Positions 25,478-34,013 of a DNA stretch of 64,000 nucleotides are shown piece after piece (the stretch's first letter is position 1; the number at the start of each line of letters is the position of its first letter). A program made the position numbers and the translations under genes. The DNA lies in NCBI GenBank assembly GCA_045539425.1, contig JAZQFH010000031.1, positions 124,001 through 188,000 of the forward strand, read 5' to 3'. The DNA is from RUG14871 sp045539425. GTDB lineage: Bacteria; Bacillota_I; Bacilli_A; Erysipelotrichales; Erysipelotrichaceae. The notes beneath the pieces were generated by a model. The model saw nothing but the letters and a program-made list of their open reading frames with translations. It searched no databases and was not told the origin of the DNA.

Positions 25478-25792
25478 ATGAAGATTGTTGCAATTACTGC
25501 CTGCACAGCTGGTATTGCTCATACTTACATTGTTGCCGAAAAGCTTCAGAAAGCAGCAGAAGAATTAGGCCATCAGTGCAAGGTTGAGACACAGGGATCT
25601 GCCGGTATCGAGAATGAGCTTACGGAAAAAGACATTCAGGAAGCTGATGTTGTCATCTATGCTCATGATATCGCGGTTCGTGGAACAAACCGTTTCGCAG
25701 GCAAAAAAGTTGTTGACGTTCCAATCGGTGTAGCTATGAAACAGCCTAAGAGCTTATTAACTACAATCGAAAAGAAGTTAGCAGCAAAATAG
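25478..25792 (+). CDS. PTS EIIB, fructose family
   Basis: 104 residues, one fructose-type EIIB domain. Cys9 in ITACTAGIAHTY is the phosphorylated residue; most relatives have CPTGIAHT, so the Pro-Thr pair is changed to Thr-Ala. It takes phosphate from the EIIA upstream and gives it to the sugar held by EIIC. AGAAAGGAG precedes the start. It lies downstream of the cre-containing promoter and is followed directly by EIIC. Confidence 0.93.
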   Translation: MKIVAITACTAGIAHTYIVAEKLQKAAEELGHQCKVETQGSAGIENELTEKDIQEADVVIYAHDIAVRGTNRFAGKKVVDVPIGVAMKQPKSLLTTIEKKLAAK

Positions 25793-25852
25793 TAGGGGAA
25801 AACTACTAAAAGTCTTATTCAATTAAGCAAAAAAAGGAAAGAGGAAAATTTT

Positions 25853-26968
25853 ATGAAATTTACTGATGTAAGAAAACACATCATGACTGGTATTTCATTC
25901 CTGATCCCGATGGTCGTCATGGCCGGTATCATGGGTGCTATCCAGAAGGCTTACAAATGGGACGGTGTTCCATTATCTGATCCGACGATCGGTGGCTTAA
26001 ACTATTCCGGTTATTCCATCTTAAAGATCAGCGACTTCATCCACATGCTGGGTGAATTAAACGGAAACGGCTTCAACTGGGCATATGCATTCTTATGCGC
26101 AGGTATCGCTTTCTCCATCGCTGACAGACCGGGTATCGTTCCGGGCTTCGCAATCGGTTACTATGCTGGCGGTCCAACTAAGACTGGTTTCGTTGGTGCT
26201 ATGATCATGGGCTTCTTCGTTGGCTACTTTGTCAAATGGATGAAGACTTGGAAATTACCGAAAGCTTTACAGGGCTTAATGCCAGTTCTGATCATTCCTG
26301 TGATCGCTACTGCAGTTGCTACATTCGTATTCTTCGGTATCTTCATGAAACCGTTATCCGCATTAATGTTAGCTTTCCAGAAATGGATTGAAGGCTTATC
26401 CGGATCCTCCTTATTCGTAGCCGGCGCTGTTATCGGTGCTTGCATGGGCTTCGATATGGGTGGTCCAGTCAACAAGACTGCTTCCATGGCTGCAAACGCA
26501 TTATATGCTGACAATGAAGCAAACGGTGGTATCGGTGCTGCTGCTGAAACAGCAAAGATCATCGGCGGTATGACTCCTGCAATCGGTGTTGGCTTAGCTG
26601 CTTTAATCGCTCCTAAGAAATTCACTCGCCAGCAGAAAGATGCTGCTTACACATGTATCCCAATGGGCTTATGCTTCATTACTGAAGGTGTCTTACCATT
26701 CGTTGCTGAAGACCCAACCAGAGTTGTTCCTGCATCCATGATCGGTTCTGCAGTTGCTTCCGGTTTAGCAATGGCAATGCGTGTTGAAACACAGGCAGCC
26801 CACGGCGGTATCTTCGTTGCTCCGACTTCCAACAAGATCGGTTTATGGTTCTTATGCTTAGCATTAGGTTCCGTCATCACTGGCGTTCTGTATGCTATCA
26901 TTAAGAAGACTCCGAGCGAAGAAGACGTTCAGGAAGAAGAAATCGTTGATTTAGACATCGATCTCTAA
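25853..26968 (+). CDS. PTS EIIC, fructose family
   Basis: 371 residues, a membrane permease with about nine helices; blocks such as FDMGGPVNKTA and TEGVLPFVAEDP are typical of fructose-type EIIC. It carries and phosphorylates the sugar together with EIIB. The C-terminal tail EEEIVDLDIDL almost repeats that of EIIA, though the DNA differs at synonymous positions. Codon use is strongly biased (TTA for Leu, GCT for Ala), unlike the dehydrogenases nearby, which suggests high expression. GGAAAGAGG precedes the start. Confidence 0.93.
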   Translation: MKFTDVRKHIMTGISFLIPMVVMAGIMGAIQKAYKWDGVPLSDPTIGGLNYSGYSILKISDFIHMLGELNGNGFNWAYAFLCAGIAFSIADRPGIVPGFAIGYYAGGPTKTGFVGAMIMGFFVGYFVKWMKTWKLPKALQGLMPVLIIPVIATAVATFVFFGIFMKPLSALMLAFQKWIEGLSGSSLFVAGAVIGACMGFDMGGPVNKTASMAANALYADNEANGGIGAAAETAKIIGGMTPAIGVGLAALIAPKKFTRQQKDAAYTCIPMGLCFITEGVLPFVAEDPTRVVPASMIGSAVASGLAMAMRVETQAAHGGIFVAPTSNKIGLWFLCLALGSVITGVLYAIIKKTPSEEDVQEEEIVDLDIDL

Positions 26969-27047
26969 GATTTAAAAAACTAAACTAATTGACGCTACTT
27001 ATTAGTATTACAAAAAACAAATTCATATAGAAAGTGACGATTTAGCT

Positions 27048-27932
27048 ATGTATGTAAACATGAAATATATCCTTGATAACGCTAACCGCGACGGCTATGC
27101 AGTCATGGCAGTCAACAGCGTTAACATGGAGATGGCAAGAGCAGTTATCGAAGCAGCAGAAGAAGAGCATTCCCCGATCATCGTTCAGTTCGGTGTCGGT
27201 CAGATGAGCAAACTGGCTCATCCTTCTGAAATGGTTCCAATGATCAAGGCTATGGCAGAAAGAGCTTCCGTTCCGGTATGTCTGAACCTGGACCACGGTC
27301 CATCTTTAGAAGCAGTCGTTGATGCAATCCACTACGGATTCTCCAATGTCATGCTCGATGCTTCCAGCTTACCATACGAGGAAAACGTCAAACGTTCCCG
27401 CATGGTTGCAGATCTCGCTCATGCAAAGGGAATCAGTGTTGAAGCGGAATTAGGCCATGTCGGTCAGGCAGCTGACGGCGACGGCAGAACTGCTGATATG
27501 TACACGAATGTGGAACAGGCAGTTGAGTTCGTGAAAGAAACCGGTGTTGATGCACTGGCAGTTGCCATCGGTACGGCACACGGCAAATATCCGGCAGGAT
27601 ATGTACCGGTTCTGGACTTCGACAGATTAGCTGAATTAAAAGCTGCATTAAAGATGCCACTCGTATTACACGGTGGTTCCGGATCAGGGGAAGAAAACAT
27701 CCGTAAGGCTGTTGCAGGCGGAATCAATAAGATCAACGTTTGTACTGATGCATTCCATGCTGCTGAAAAAGCAATGAAGGCAAAATGGGAAGAAGAACCA
27801 AATACTGATTATCTGAATATCATGATGGTTGCTGAAGCTGCAATCAAGAAATTCGTGAAAGATTATATCCGCTTGATCGGTTCCAATGATCGCTACACAT
27901 TCGAAGCTGCAGACAACGGCAGCAAAGAATAA
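27048..27932 (+). CDS. Class II (zinc) aldolase, fructose/tagatose-bisphosphate type
   Basis: 294 residues. Class II aldolase blocks: LDHG (zinc His, about residue 85), SSLPYEENV, VEAELGHVG, GTAHGKY and VLHGGSGSG. The variant SSLPYEEN replaces the DGSHLPFEEN of typical GatY/FbaA enzymes. It cleaves or forms a ketose-bisphosphate with dihydroxyacetone phosphate. Its place between a PTS and an RpiB-like isomerase suggests it handles the phosphorylated product of that PTS. A terminator follows. Confidence 0.9.
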   Translation: MYVNMKYILDNANRDGYAVMAVNSVNMEMARAVIEAAEEEHSPIIVQFGVGQMSKLAHPSEMVPMIKAMAERASVPVCLNLDHGPSLEAVVDAIHYGFSNVMLDASSLPYEENVKRSRMVADLAHAKGISVEAELGHVGQAADGDGRTADMYTNVEQAVEFVKETGVDALAVAIGTAHGKYPAGYVPVLDFDRLAELKAALKMPLVLHGGSGSGEENIRKAVAGGINKINVCTDAFHAAEKAMKAKWEEEPNTDYLNIMMVAEAAIKKFVKDYIRLIGSNDRYTFEAADNGSKE

Positions 27933-27937
27933 GAACT

Positions 27938-27970
27938 AAAAGCGGAAGAGCAACATCTTCCGCTTTTCTT
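27938..27970 (+). terminator. Terminator after the class II aldolase
   Basis: 12-bp stem AAAAGCGGAAGA/TCTTCCGCTTTT with loop GCAACA and a short T-rich tail. Confidence 0.82.
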
Positions 27971-28021
27971 AAATTTGAAGAAAATACCTGAGAGGGTAAG
28001 AAATAAAAGGAGAAAAAAACT

Positions 28022-28678
28022 ATGAGAATCGCTATGATCAATGAGTTCTCTCAGTCTGCAAAGAATTCGCAGGTTGTCGGAATCTTAAAAGAAGTTGTTG
28101 AACCGATGGGACATGAAGTCTTCAATACGGGCATGACGACGGAAGAAGCTCCGTTAAAACTCGGTGAACCGGGTTACTTAACATATCTGAACATCGGTGT
28201 TCAGGCTGCACTCTTATTAAACAGCGGTGCTGTTGACTTCGTTGTAACAGGCTGCGGAACAGGCCAGGGTGCTTTAATGGCATGCAATATGATGCCGGGC
28301 GTTGTCTGCGGATACTGCATTGAACCAAGTGATGCTTATCTGTTCTTACAGATCAACAACGGTAACGCATTATCTCTGCCGTATGCCAAAGGATTCGGCT
28401 GGGGCGCAGATGTCAATCTGAGAAACATCTTCAACGTTGCTTTCGGATCCCCGAAGGGAATGGGTTATCCGAATGAACCGGGCAGAAAAGAATCCCAGAA
28501 CCGCAACGCTGCCAAACTGGTTGAAGTCAAGGCTGCCATCGCCAAACCGTTAGTGCAGGCATTATCCGACATGGATCAGGATATCGTTAAGAAATCCCTG
28601 ACTCCGCGTTTCCTTGAAGTATTCAACAAATACGCTCAGGATGAAGAATTAAAAGCCTTCGTTCAGAGTCTGTTATAA
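28022..28678 (+). CDS. RpiB/LacAB-family sugar-phosphate isomerase, long form
   Basis: 218 residues: the RpiB core (about 1-150, with VTGCGTGQGALMACN carrying the catalytic Cys and phosphate loop) plus a helical C-terminal extension. Standard RpiB is about 150 residues; the long form occurs in actinobacterial and some Bacillota isomerases, including enzymes acting on tetrulose phosphates. It interconverts an aldose and ketose phosphate. GGAG precedes the start. It is flanked by two terminators, yet lies in line with the PTS cluster. Confidence 0.85.
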   Translation: MRIAMINEFSQSAKNSQVVGILKEVVEPMGHEVFNTGMTTEEAPLKLGEPGYLTYLNIGVQAALLLNSGAVDFVVTGCGTGQGALMACNMMPGVVCGYCIEPSDAYLFLQINNGNALSLPYAKGFGWGADVNLRNIFNVAFGSPKGMGYPNEPGRKESQNRNAAKLVEVKAAIAKPLVQALSDMDQDIVKKSLTPRFLEVFNKYAQDEELKAFVQSLL

Positions 28679-28686
28679 GATCACGG

Positions 28687-28717
28687 AAAAACGGCACCGG
28701 AATCCGGTGCCGTTTTT
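28687..28717 (+). terminator. Strong terminator after the RpiB-like gene
   Basis: 14-bp perfect stem AAAAACGGCACCGG/CCGGTGCCGTTTTT with loop AAT. The ribosome site of the next gene follows at once. Confidence 0.94.
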
Positions 28718-28732
28718 GGAAAGGAATCACAC

Positions 28733-29797
28733 ATGAAACAATTATTTTTGCCGCGATATACGCTGGGAAGTGATGCGTTATATGCCATGCGGGATATTAT
28801 AGCTCCGTACGGAAACAGAGTCGCTCTGATCTATGGCGAAAAAGCATTTGCGGCCATCGGCAACAAACTCTTTTCAGCCCTGCAGGGCTTTGATATCGGC
28901 TTTTCCGAAATCTACGGGAAAGAAGCTTCCTATCGTAATATCGACCGTCTGAAGGCCTCAAATGAGCTGAGAGAATGCGATGTTCTCATCGGTATCGGCG
29001 GAGGGAAGGCACTGGATGTTACCAAGGTGGTAGGGGACATGCTGGGAAAACCTGTCTTTACGGTTGCGACCATCGCCTCCACCTGTGCGGCAGTAACCAA
29101 GATCTCCATTTTGCATGAGGATAACGGGGCATTTAAGGAAATCTACAAACTGAAAAATGCACCGGTACATTGCTTCATTGATACGGAAGTCATCGTAAAT
29201 GCACCGGAGAAGTATTTCTGGGCCGGCATGGGAGATACCATGGCAAAACATGTGGAATGCGTCTTCTCGGCGAAAAATGATGAGCTGGATTTCCGCAGCG
29301 AATACGGCAGAACGATTTCCGCGCTCTGCTATTATCCGATCCTGGAGAAGGGTGTTAAGGCATATGAGGATGTCAAAAACCATCAGCTGAGTCCTGAAGC
29401 GGAAGAAGTCATTGAAAGCATCATTATTGCAACGGGATCTGTTTCCGTGAGTGTTGATGCGAACTACAATTCCGCGGTTGCGCACGCGCTCTACTACGGC
29501 CTTACGGTACGCGAGTGGATGGAACGCAGACATCTGCATGGGGAAATCGTCTCTTACGGAACGCTGATTCAGCTTCTGGTAGATCAGAACTATGACGGTT
29601 TAAAAGAAGTGTATGCCTTTAACCGCGCGGTTCAGCTTCCGACATGCCTCGCGGATCTTGATCTTACAAAGGATGATCCGCTGGATGATGTTCTCGACGC
29701 AACGGTTGTGAATCAGGAACTGGACCATGTCCCGTTTACCGTCACAAAGAGCATGCTGCGCGATGCCATTTTTGCCCTGGAGGATTACAGAGGATAA
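28733..29797 (+). CDS. Glycerol dehydrogenase-like (GldA family) dehydrogenase
   Basis: 354 residues. NAD-binding GGGKALDVTKVVG (about residue 86) and AGMGDTMAKHVE (metal Asp) fit the GldA branch of iron/zinc alcohol dehydrogenases, which oxidise glycerol and similar polyols or sugar-alcohol phosphates. It follows the RpiB-like gene after a terminator only 15 bases upstream of its start, so it depends on read-through or a promoter inside the upstream gene. The role could be oxidation of a polyol phosphate delivered by the PTS. Confidence 0.85.
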   Translation: MKQLFLPRYTLGSDALYAMRDIIAPYGNRVALIYGEKAFAAIGNKLFSALQGFDIGFSEIYGKEASYRNIDRLKASNELRECDVLIGIGGGKALDVTKVVGDMLGKPVFTVATIASTCAAVTKISILHEDNGAFKEIYKLKNAPVHCFIDTEVIVNAPEKYFWAGMGDTMAKHVECVFSAKNDELDFRSEYGRTISALCYYPILEKGVKAYEDVKNHQLSPEAEEVIESIIIATGSVSVSVDANYNSAVAHALYYGLTVREWMERRHLHGEIVSYGTLIQLLVDQNYDGLKEVYAFNRAVQLPTCLADLDLTKDDPLDDVLDATVVNQELDHVPFTVTKSMLRDAIFALEDYRG

Positions 29798-29817
29798 AAA
29801 AAGAAGCACATTGCTTC
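29796..29817 (-). terminator. Terminator of the small membrane protein gene
   Basis: On the minus strand: stem GAAGCA/TGCTTC with a 3-base loop and seven T residues, starting just after the stop codon. It also follows the plus-strand dehydrogenase stop. Confidence 0.8.
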
Positions 29818-30039
29818 CTATTGGAGAAAACTGAGCGGGATCAGTGCCAGAGCGACACCGATTGCTGCCAGAATGATACCCAGTTTTCTGAGTTTCAGTT
29901 CCTTTTCGTTGTAATCCAGCTGACGGTGCGGATTCTTCTTCTGACGTTCCGAAAAGTGAACGCGGACGTATCCGATCAGGGAAACACCCGCAAAGGCAAA
30001 CAGAAACATCAGAGCATCACGTATCATAACCAAGTTCAT
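29818..30039 (-). CDS. Small two-helix membrane protein, 73 aa
   Basis: Unrecognised protein with membrane helices at about residues 6-24 and 52-71 and a charged loop between them. It lies on the minus strand between two plus-strand genes and has its own terminator and promoter, which supports it as a real gene. The -10 box ends seven bases before the ATG and no ribosome site is present, so the mRNA may be leaderless. No role is proposed. Confidence 0.68.
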   Translation of the reverse strand: MNLVMIRDALMFLFAFAGVSLIGYVRVHFSERQKKNPHRQLDYNEKELKLRKLGIILAAIGVALALIPLSFLQ

Positions 30040-30046
30040 ACAAATA

Positions 30047-30074
30047 AGTATAGTACAAAATCAACGATTTTCAA
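30047..30074 (-). promoter_or_regulatory. Promoter of the small membrane protein gene
   Basis: Read on the minus strand: TTGAAA (30069-30074), 16-base spacer and TATACT (30047-30052). The predicted +1 coincides with the A of the ATG at 30039. Confidence 0.6.
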
Positions 30075-30097
30075 CAAAGAACAGGAGTAATCAAAAC

Positions 30098-30748
30098 ATG
30101 AAAGTTGTATTAATTCATACCAGCCCGGTCTCTCTGAATGATTTAAAAGCATTATTCAAGGAAATCATCCCGGAAGTCGAAATGGTCAATATCATTGATG
30201 ACAGCCTTCTGGAAGAAGTGAAGAAAAACGGCAAGATCAATGCCAATATCATCTCCAGAATGTGCGCATATGTCCAGGTTGCCAAGACACTGCATCCGGA
30301 TCTGATCTTCAACCAGTGCTCCTCTGTCGGAGAAGCCTTCGACATTGCCAGAACACAGGCCGATTGCAAGACACTGAAGATCGATGAAGCCATGGCGGAA
30401 AAGGCCGTGGAACTCGGAAGTAAGATCGGTGTTGTGGCTACGGTCGCCAGCACGGTCGCTCCGAGCTGCAATCTTGTCAGAACCAAGGCGAAAGAAGCCG
30501 GGAAAGATGTCACGGTCAATGAATATCTCGTCAACGGCGCTCTGGATATTTTAATGAGCGGGGACGTGAAGAAACATAATGACCTTGTCATTGAAGCCAT
30601 CCGCAAAGCCGAAGCCGAGAATGATGTCGTCGTATTGGCACAGGGATCCATGACGGCGATTCTTCCGTTATTAACAGATACCACAAAGCCGATTCTGACT
30701 TCTCCAAGACTTGCCGTGGAGAGAGTCAAAAAAGAACTCGGACTGTAA
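30098..30748 (+). CDS. Aspartate/glutamate racemase-family protein
   Basis: 216 residues. The N-terminal MKVVLIHTSPVS and the FNQCSSVGEA block (first catalytic Cys, about residue 73) place it in the Asp/Glu/hydantoin racemase superfamily. The second Cys block, usually GCTG-like, reads AQGSM, so a two-base racemase mechanism is doubtful. It may be an isomerase or decarboxylase-like relative. AACAGGAG precedes the start. It follows the PTS cluster on the same strand, but a separate minus-strand gene lies between. Confidence 0.78.
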   Translation: MKVVLIHTSPVSLNDLKALFKEIIPEVEMVNIIDDSLLEEVKKNGKINANIISRMCAYVQVAKTLHPDLIFNQCSSVGEAFDIARTQADCKTLKIDEAMAEKAVELGSKIGVVATVASTVAPSCNLVRTKAKEAGKDVTVNEYLVNGALDILMSGDVKKHNDLVIEAIRKAEAENDVVVLAQGSMTAILPLLTDTTKPILTSPRLAVERVKKELGL

Positions 30749-30769
30749 AAAAACAAAAAAACGGTACAA

Positions 30770-30819
30770 AAAACGGGACATGCATCCTGAAACAGTGTAT
30801 GTTCCGCTTTTTTGTTTTA
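30770..30819 (+). terminator. Terminator after the racemase-like gene
   Basis: 11-bp stem CGGGACATGCA/TGTATGTTCCG (two G-U pairs) with an 11-base loop and a T-run. Confidence 0.8.
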
Positions 30820-30883
30820 CAACGATAGATGAGGCAAAGATGTGGTATGATTACATGGTAGTAACAAAGAGGGAGAGCTGTTT

Positions 30884-33385
30884 ATGGAACGTTGGAGTAC
30901 GGAACCGAAAAAAATTCAGATTCGCGGAGCGAGAGTGCATAATCTGAAGAATATTGATGTCGATATTCCGCTGAATGAAATCGTCGGGATAGCGGGGGTA
31001 TCCGGCTCAGGAAAATCTTCACTGGCTCTGGGTGTTCTTTACGCAGAAGGCTCCAGGCGCTATCTGGACTCGCTTTCCACATATACCCGAAGAAGAATGA
31101 CGATAGCCGCGAAAGCGGACGTGGATGATGTTCTGTATGTTCCGGCGGCACTGGCGCTGCACCAGCGTCCTTCTCTTCCCGGAATCCGTTCCACGTTCGG
31201 CACGGGAAGTGAACTGTTAAACAGTCTCAGACTGATGTATTCCCGCCTTGCGTCGCACCGCTGTCCAAACGGCCATTACCTGAAACCAAGCTTACGCGTG
31301 GCAGCCGGAATGGACCTTGTCTGCCCGGAGTGCGGAGAGCATTTCTATGCACCGGGTGCGGAAGAACTTGCCTTTAATTCCCAGGGCGCCTGCAAATGCT
31401 GCGGAGGAACCGGCATGGTCCGTACGGTGAATATGGATGCTTTGGTTCCGGATGAGAATCTGAGTATTGATGAAGGAGCCGTGGCACCGTGGAATTCTTT
31501 AATGTGGTCATTAATGACGGATGTCTGCCGTGAGATGGGCGTCCGTACTAATATTCCGTTTAAGGATCTTACGGAAAAGGAAAAAGAGATCGTCTATGAC
31601 GGTCCGATGGAAAAGAAACATATTTTCTATCGTCCGAAAAAATCGGATAACTTCCCGGCTGCGGAGATGGACTTTACCTACTATTCCGCCAAAGCCACCG
31701 TACTGAATGCCCTAAACAAAGTGAAAGACGAGAAGGGCATGAAACGGGTGGAGAAGTTCTTAAAGGAAGATGTCTGTCCGGAATGCGGCGGAACGCGTCT
31801 CTCTTCTGAAGCCAGAGCCCCGAAATTAATGGGGATTTCCCTGGATGAAGCATGCACCATGACACTGAAACAGCTGGATGAGTGGGTGCGTAGAGTACCG
31901 GCATCTCTTTCGGAAGAGATGTTTGAGATGGCAACCAGTATTGTGGAGTCCTTTACGGAAACGGCAAAGAGACTTTTGGATCTCGGACTCGGCTATCTGT
32001 CACTGGACAGGGCAGGCAATACGCTCTCCACGGGAGAACGTCAGCGCATGCAGCTGGCAAGAGCCGTCCGTAACCGCACTACCGGTGTTCTCTATGTGCT
32101 GGATGAACCATCCATCGGTCTTCATCCGCATAATATCACGGGATTAAATGAAGTCATGCACGATCTGATCAAAGACGGCAACTCCGTGCTGCTGGTCGAT
32201 CATGATACGGAAATCCTCAAGGAATCCGACTGGATCATTGAAATGGGAGAGAAAGCCGGGAGTGATGGCGGAAGAGTCATTGCCGAAGGCGATGTGCCTT
32301 CCATCTCATCCAATGAAGCATCCCTGATCGGGAAATATCTTTCAAATAAACAGACCGTCACCATGAAGAAGCGCGACAGGGAACTCTTTGCTGATGGTGT
32401 GATCACTTTGAAAACGGATCAGATCCATACGGTAAAGCCGCTGGAAGTACACATTCCGAAAAACCGGCTTACGGTCGTGACCGGGGTCTCCGGAAGCGGC
32501 AAAACCACAATGGTACTGGAAAGTCTGGTACCGGCGCTGGAATCCCTCAGCAAAAATACACCGTTACCGCCTCATGTAAAGTCCATTGAAGCGGAAGGGA
32601 TTCAGAACGTGAAGCTCATTGACGCAACTCCCATCGGAATCAATGTTCGCTCCACGGTGGCGACGTATGCCAACGTGCATGATGAATTAAGAAAGCTGTA
32701 TGCCAAAACAGCGGACGCCAAACACTATGGCTATAAAGCTTCGGATTTTTCCTATAATACGGGTTCCTTGCGCTGCATGACATGCGACGGAACGGGTCAG
32801 ATTTCTTTAGACGTGCAGTTTCTGCCGGATGTGAATATTGACTGTCCGGACTGCAGGGGAAGCCGATATGCACGAAATGCCAAAAAAGTGAAACTGAAAA
32901 ACAGGGCAGGAGATGAGATGTCTTTGCCGAAGCTGATGGAGCTTGATGTCAGCAAGGCAATGGAGTTTCTGAAGGAGTACAAGTCTGTCTATAACCGGCT
33001 TGAAATCCTGGAGCGACTGGGACTTGGCTATCTGACACTTGGCGAGGAGACACCATCGCTCTCCGGCGGGGAAGCACAGCGCTTGAAGCTTGCGAGTGAG
33101 ATGGAAAAACTGCAGACGGATTCGCTTTTCGTCTTCGATGAGCCGACCATCGGTCTGCATCCGTCGGATGTTCAGGTGCTGCTCAACGTGTTTGCGGAAC
33201 TTTTGGATCACGGCGCTACGGTGGTGGTGATCGAGCATGATCTGGATGTCATACGCAATGCCGACTACATTATCGATATGGGACCGGAAGGCGGAAGTGA
33301 AGGCGGTCAGATCGTGATCAGCGGCACGCCGGAAGAGGTTGCGAAGTGTGCTTCCAGTTTGACCGGAAGGTATCTGAAACGCTAG
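30884..33385 (+). CDS. UvrA-like ABC ATPase (excinuclease paralogue)
   Basis: 833 residues, shorter than housekeeping UvrA (about 940). Two ATP-binding cassettes: GVSGSGKSS (about 43) with LSTGERQR, and GVSGSGKTT (about 537) with LSGGEAQR. Zinc-type cysteine pairs are present in both halves (CPECG, CKCCGGTG; CMTCDGTG, CPDCRG). The UvrB-binding region is reduced, as in UvrA2/DrrC-type proteins linked with tolerance of DNA-binding drugs. It probably binds damaged or drug-loaded DNA. GAGGGAGAG precedes the start. It is followed by a 178-residue protein of unknown role 29 bases away. Confidence 0.88.
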   Translation: MERWSTEPKKIQIRGARVHNLKNIDVDIPLNEIVGIAGVSGSGKSSLALGVLYAEGSRRYLDSLSTYTRRRMTIAAKADVDDVLYVPAALALHQRPSLPGIRSTFGTGSELLNSLRLMYSRLASHRCPNGHYLKPSLRVAAGMDLVCPECGEHFYAPGAEELAFNSQGACKCCGGTGMVRTVNMDALVPDENLSIDEGAVAPWNSLMWSLMTDVCREMGVRTNIPFKDLTEKEKEIVYDGPMEKKHIFYRPKKSDNFPAAEMDFTYYSAKATVLNALNKVKDEKGMKRVEKFLKEDVCPECGGTRLSSEARAPKLMGISLDEACTMTLKQLDEWVRRVPASLSEEMFEMATSIVESFTETAKRLLDLGLGYLSLDRAGNTLSTGERQRMQLARAVRNRTTGVLYVLDEPSIGLHPHNITGLNEVMHDLIKDGNSVLLVDHDTEILKESDWIIEMGEKAGSDGGRVIAEGDVPSISSNEASLIGKYLSNKQTVTMKKRDRELFADGVITLKTDQIHTVKPLEVHIPKNRLTVVTGVSGSGKTTMVLESLVPALESLSKNTPLPPHVKSIEAEGIQNVKLIDATPIGINVRSTVATYANVHDELRKLYAKTADAKHYGYKASDFSYNTGSLRCMTCDGTGQISLDVQFLPDVNIDCPDCRGSRYARNAKKVKLKNRAGDEMSLPKLMELDVSKAMEFLKEYKSVYNRLEILERLGLGYLTLGEETPSLSGGEAQRLKLASEMEKLQTDSLFVFDEPTIGLHPSDVQVLLNVFAELLDHGATVVVIEHDLDVIRNADYIIDMGPEGGSEGGQIVISGTPEEVAKCASSLTGRYLKR

Positions 33386-33414
33386 AATAGTGCTGTTGGG
33401 AGGATAAATGAACA

Positions 33415-33951
33415 ATGAAGGAATTAAGAATCTACGGATTACTGATTGATGATAAAAACAAAGACAGAGATTACCACTTCTATGCGAAAGCGGACACGGA
33501 GGAAAACAAAGCCGTTCTCTGCTATCTCGAACGCGGATTTCTGAAAGAAGGAACTGACGTGGATGAACAGATTGAAAAAGCGCTCAATGAGCGTCCGCAG
33601 TATCATCTCTCCGTCTATGCCAGCGGCTTGATCCGCTTAGTGGATACACTGAACGGGATCGAGATCAAAAACAAAGAAGTGAACGGGGAAGAAGCACTGG
33701 AAATGGTGAAGGAGGGCATGCTGGATGAAGTGGCTTCCGCCATTCTGGAGAAGCTGCGTCACAGCGGAAATCTGCTTTTCCTGCTTCCGAATCTGCTCAA
33801 TGTCTTAAAAGACAGCTATTCCACGGATCTTCCGCTTCTGGAAGTGATCAAGACGGTTTTAAGCGAAGCCGGGGATCTGCAGAAATACGATGCGGTTCTC
33901 TATCGCGTAAATGAGAAAAACGCGAAAGACATGGCGGAAAAACTGAAATAA
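33415..33951 (+). CDS. Hypothetical protein, 178 aa
   Basis: Unrecognised soluble protein following the UvrA-like gene and probably co-transcribed with it. GGGAGG lies about ten bases before the start. The first 95 residues look mixed alpha/beta; the rest is helical, with hydrophobic heptad-like runs (LLFLLPNLLNVLK about 125-138). No signal peptide or clear membrane helix. A terminator follows. Linkage to a UvrA-like ATPase is the only hint of function. Confidence 0.68.
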   Translation: MKELRIYGLLIDDKNKDRDYHFYAKADTEENKAVLCYLERGFLKEGTDVDEQIEKALNERPQYHLSVYASGLIRLVDTLNGIEIKNKEVNGEEALEMVKEGMLDEVASAILEKLRHSGNLLFLLPNLLNVLKDSYSTDLPLLEVIKTVLSEAGDLQKYDAVLYRVNEKNAKDMAEKLK

Positions 33952-33954
33952 ATC

Positions 33955-34010
33955 AAAAGAGGCAGCCTGCCGTTTCCCGATAGCGGAAACTGGAGGACAG
34001 CCTCTTTTTT
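33955..34010. terminator. Bidirectional terminator with nested hairpin
   Basis: Outer stem AAAAGAGGC/GCCTCTTTT encloses an inner GTTTCC/GGAAAC hairpin. T-rich tails exist in both directions. Confidence 0.85.
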
Positions 34011-34013
34011 GTT

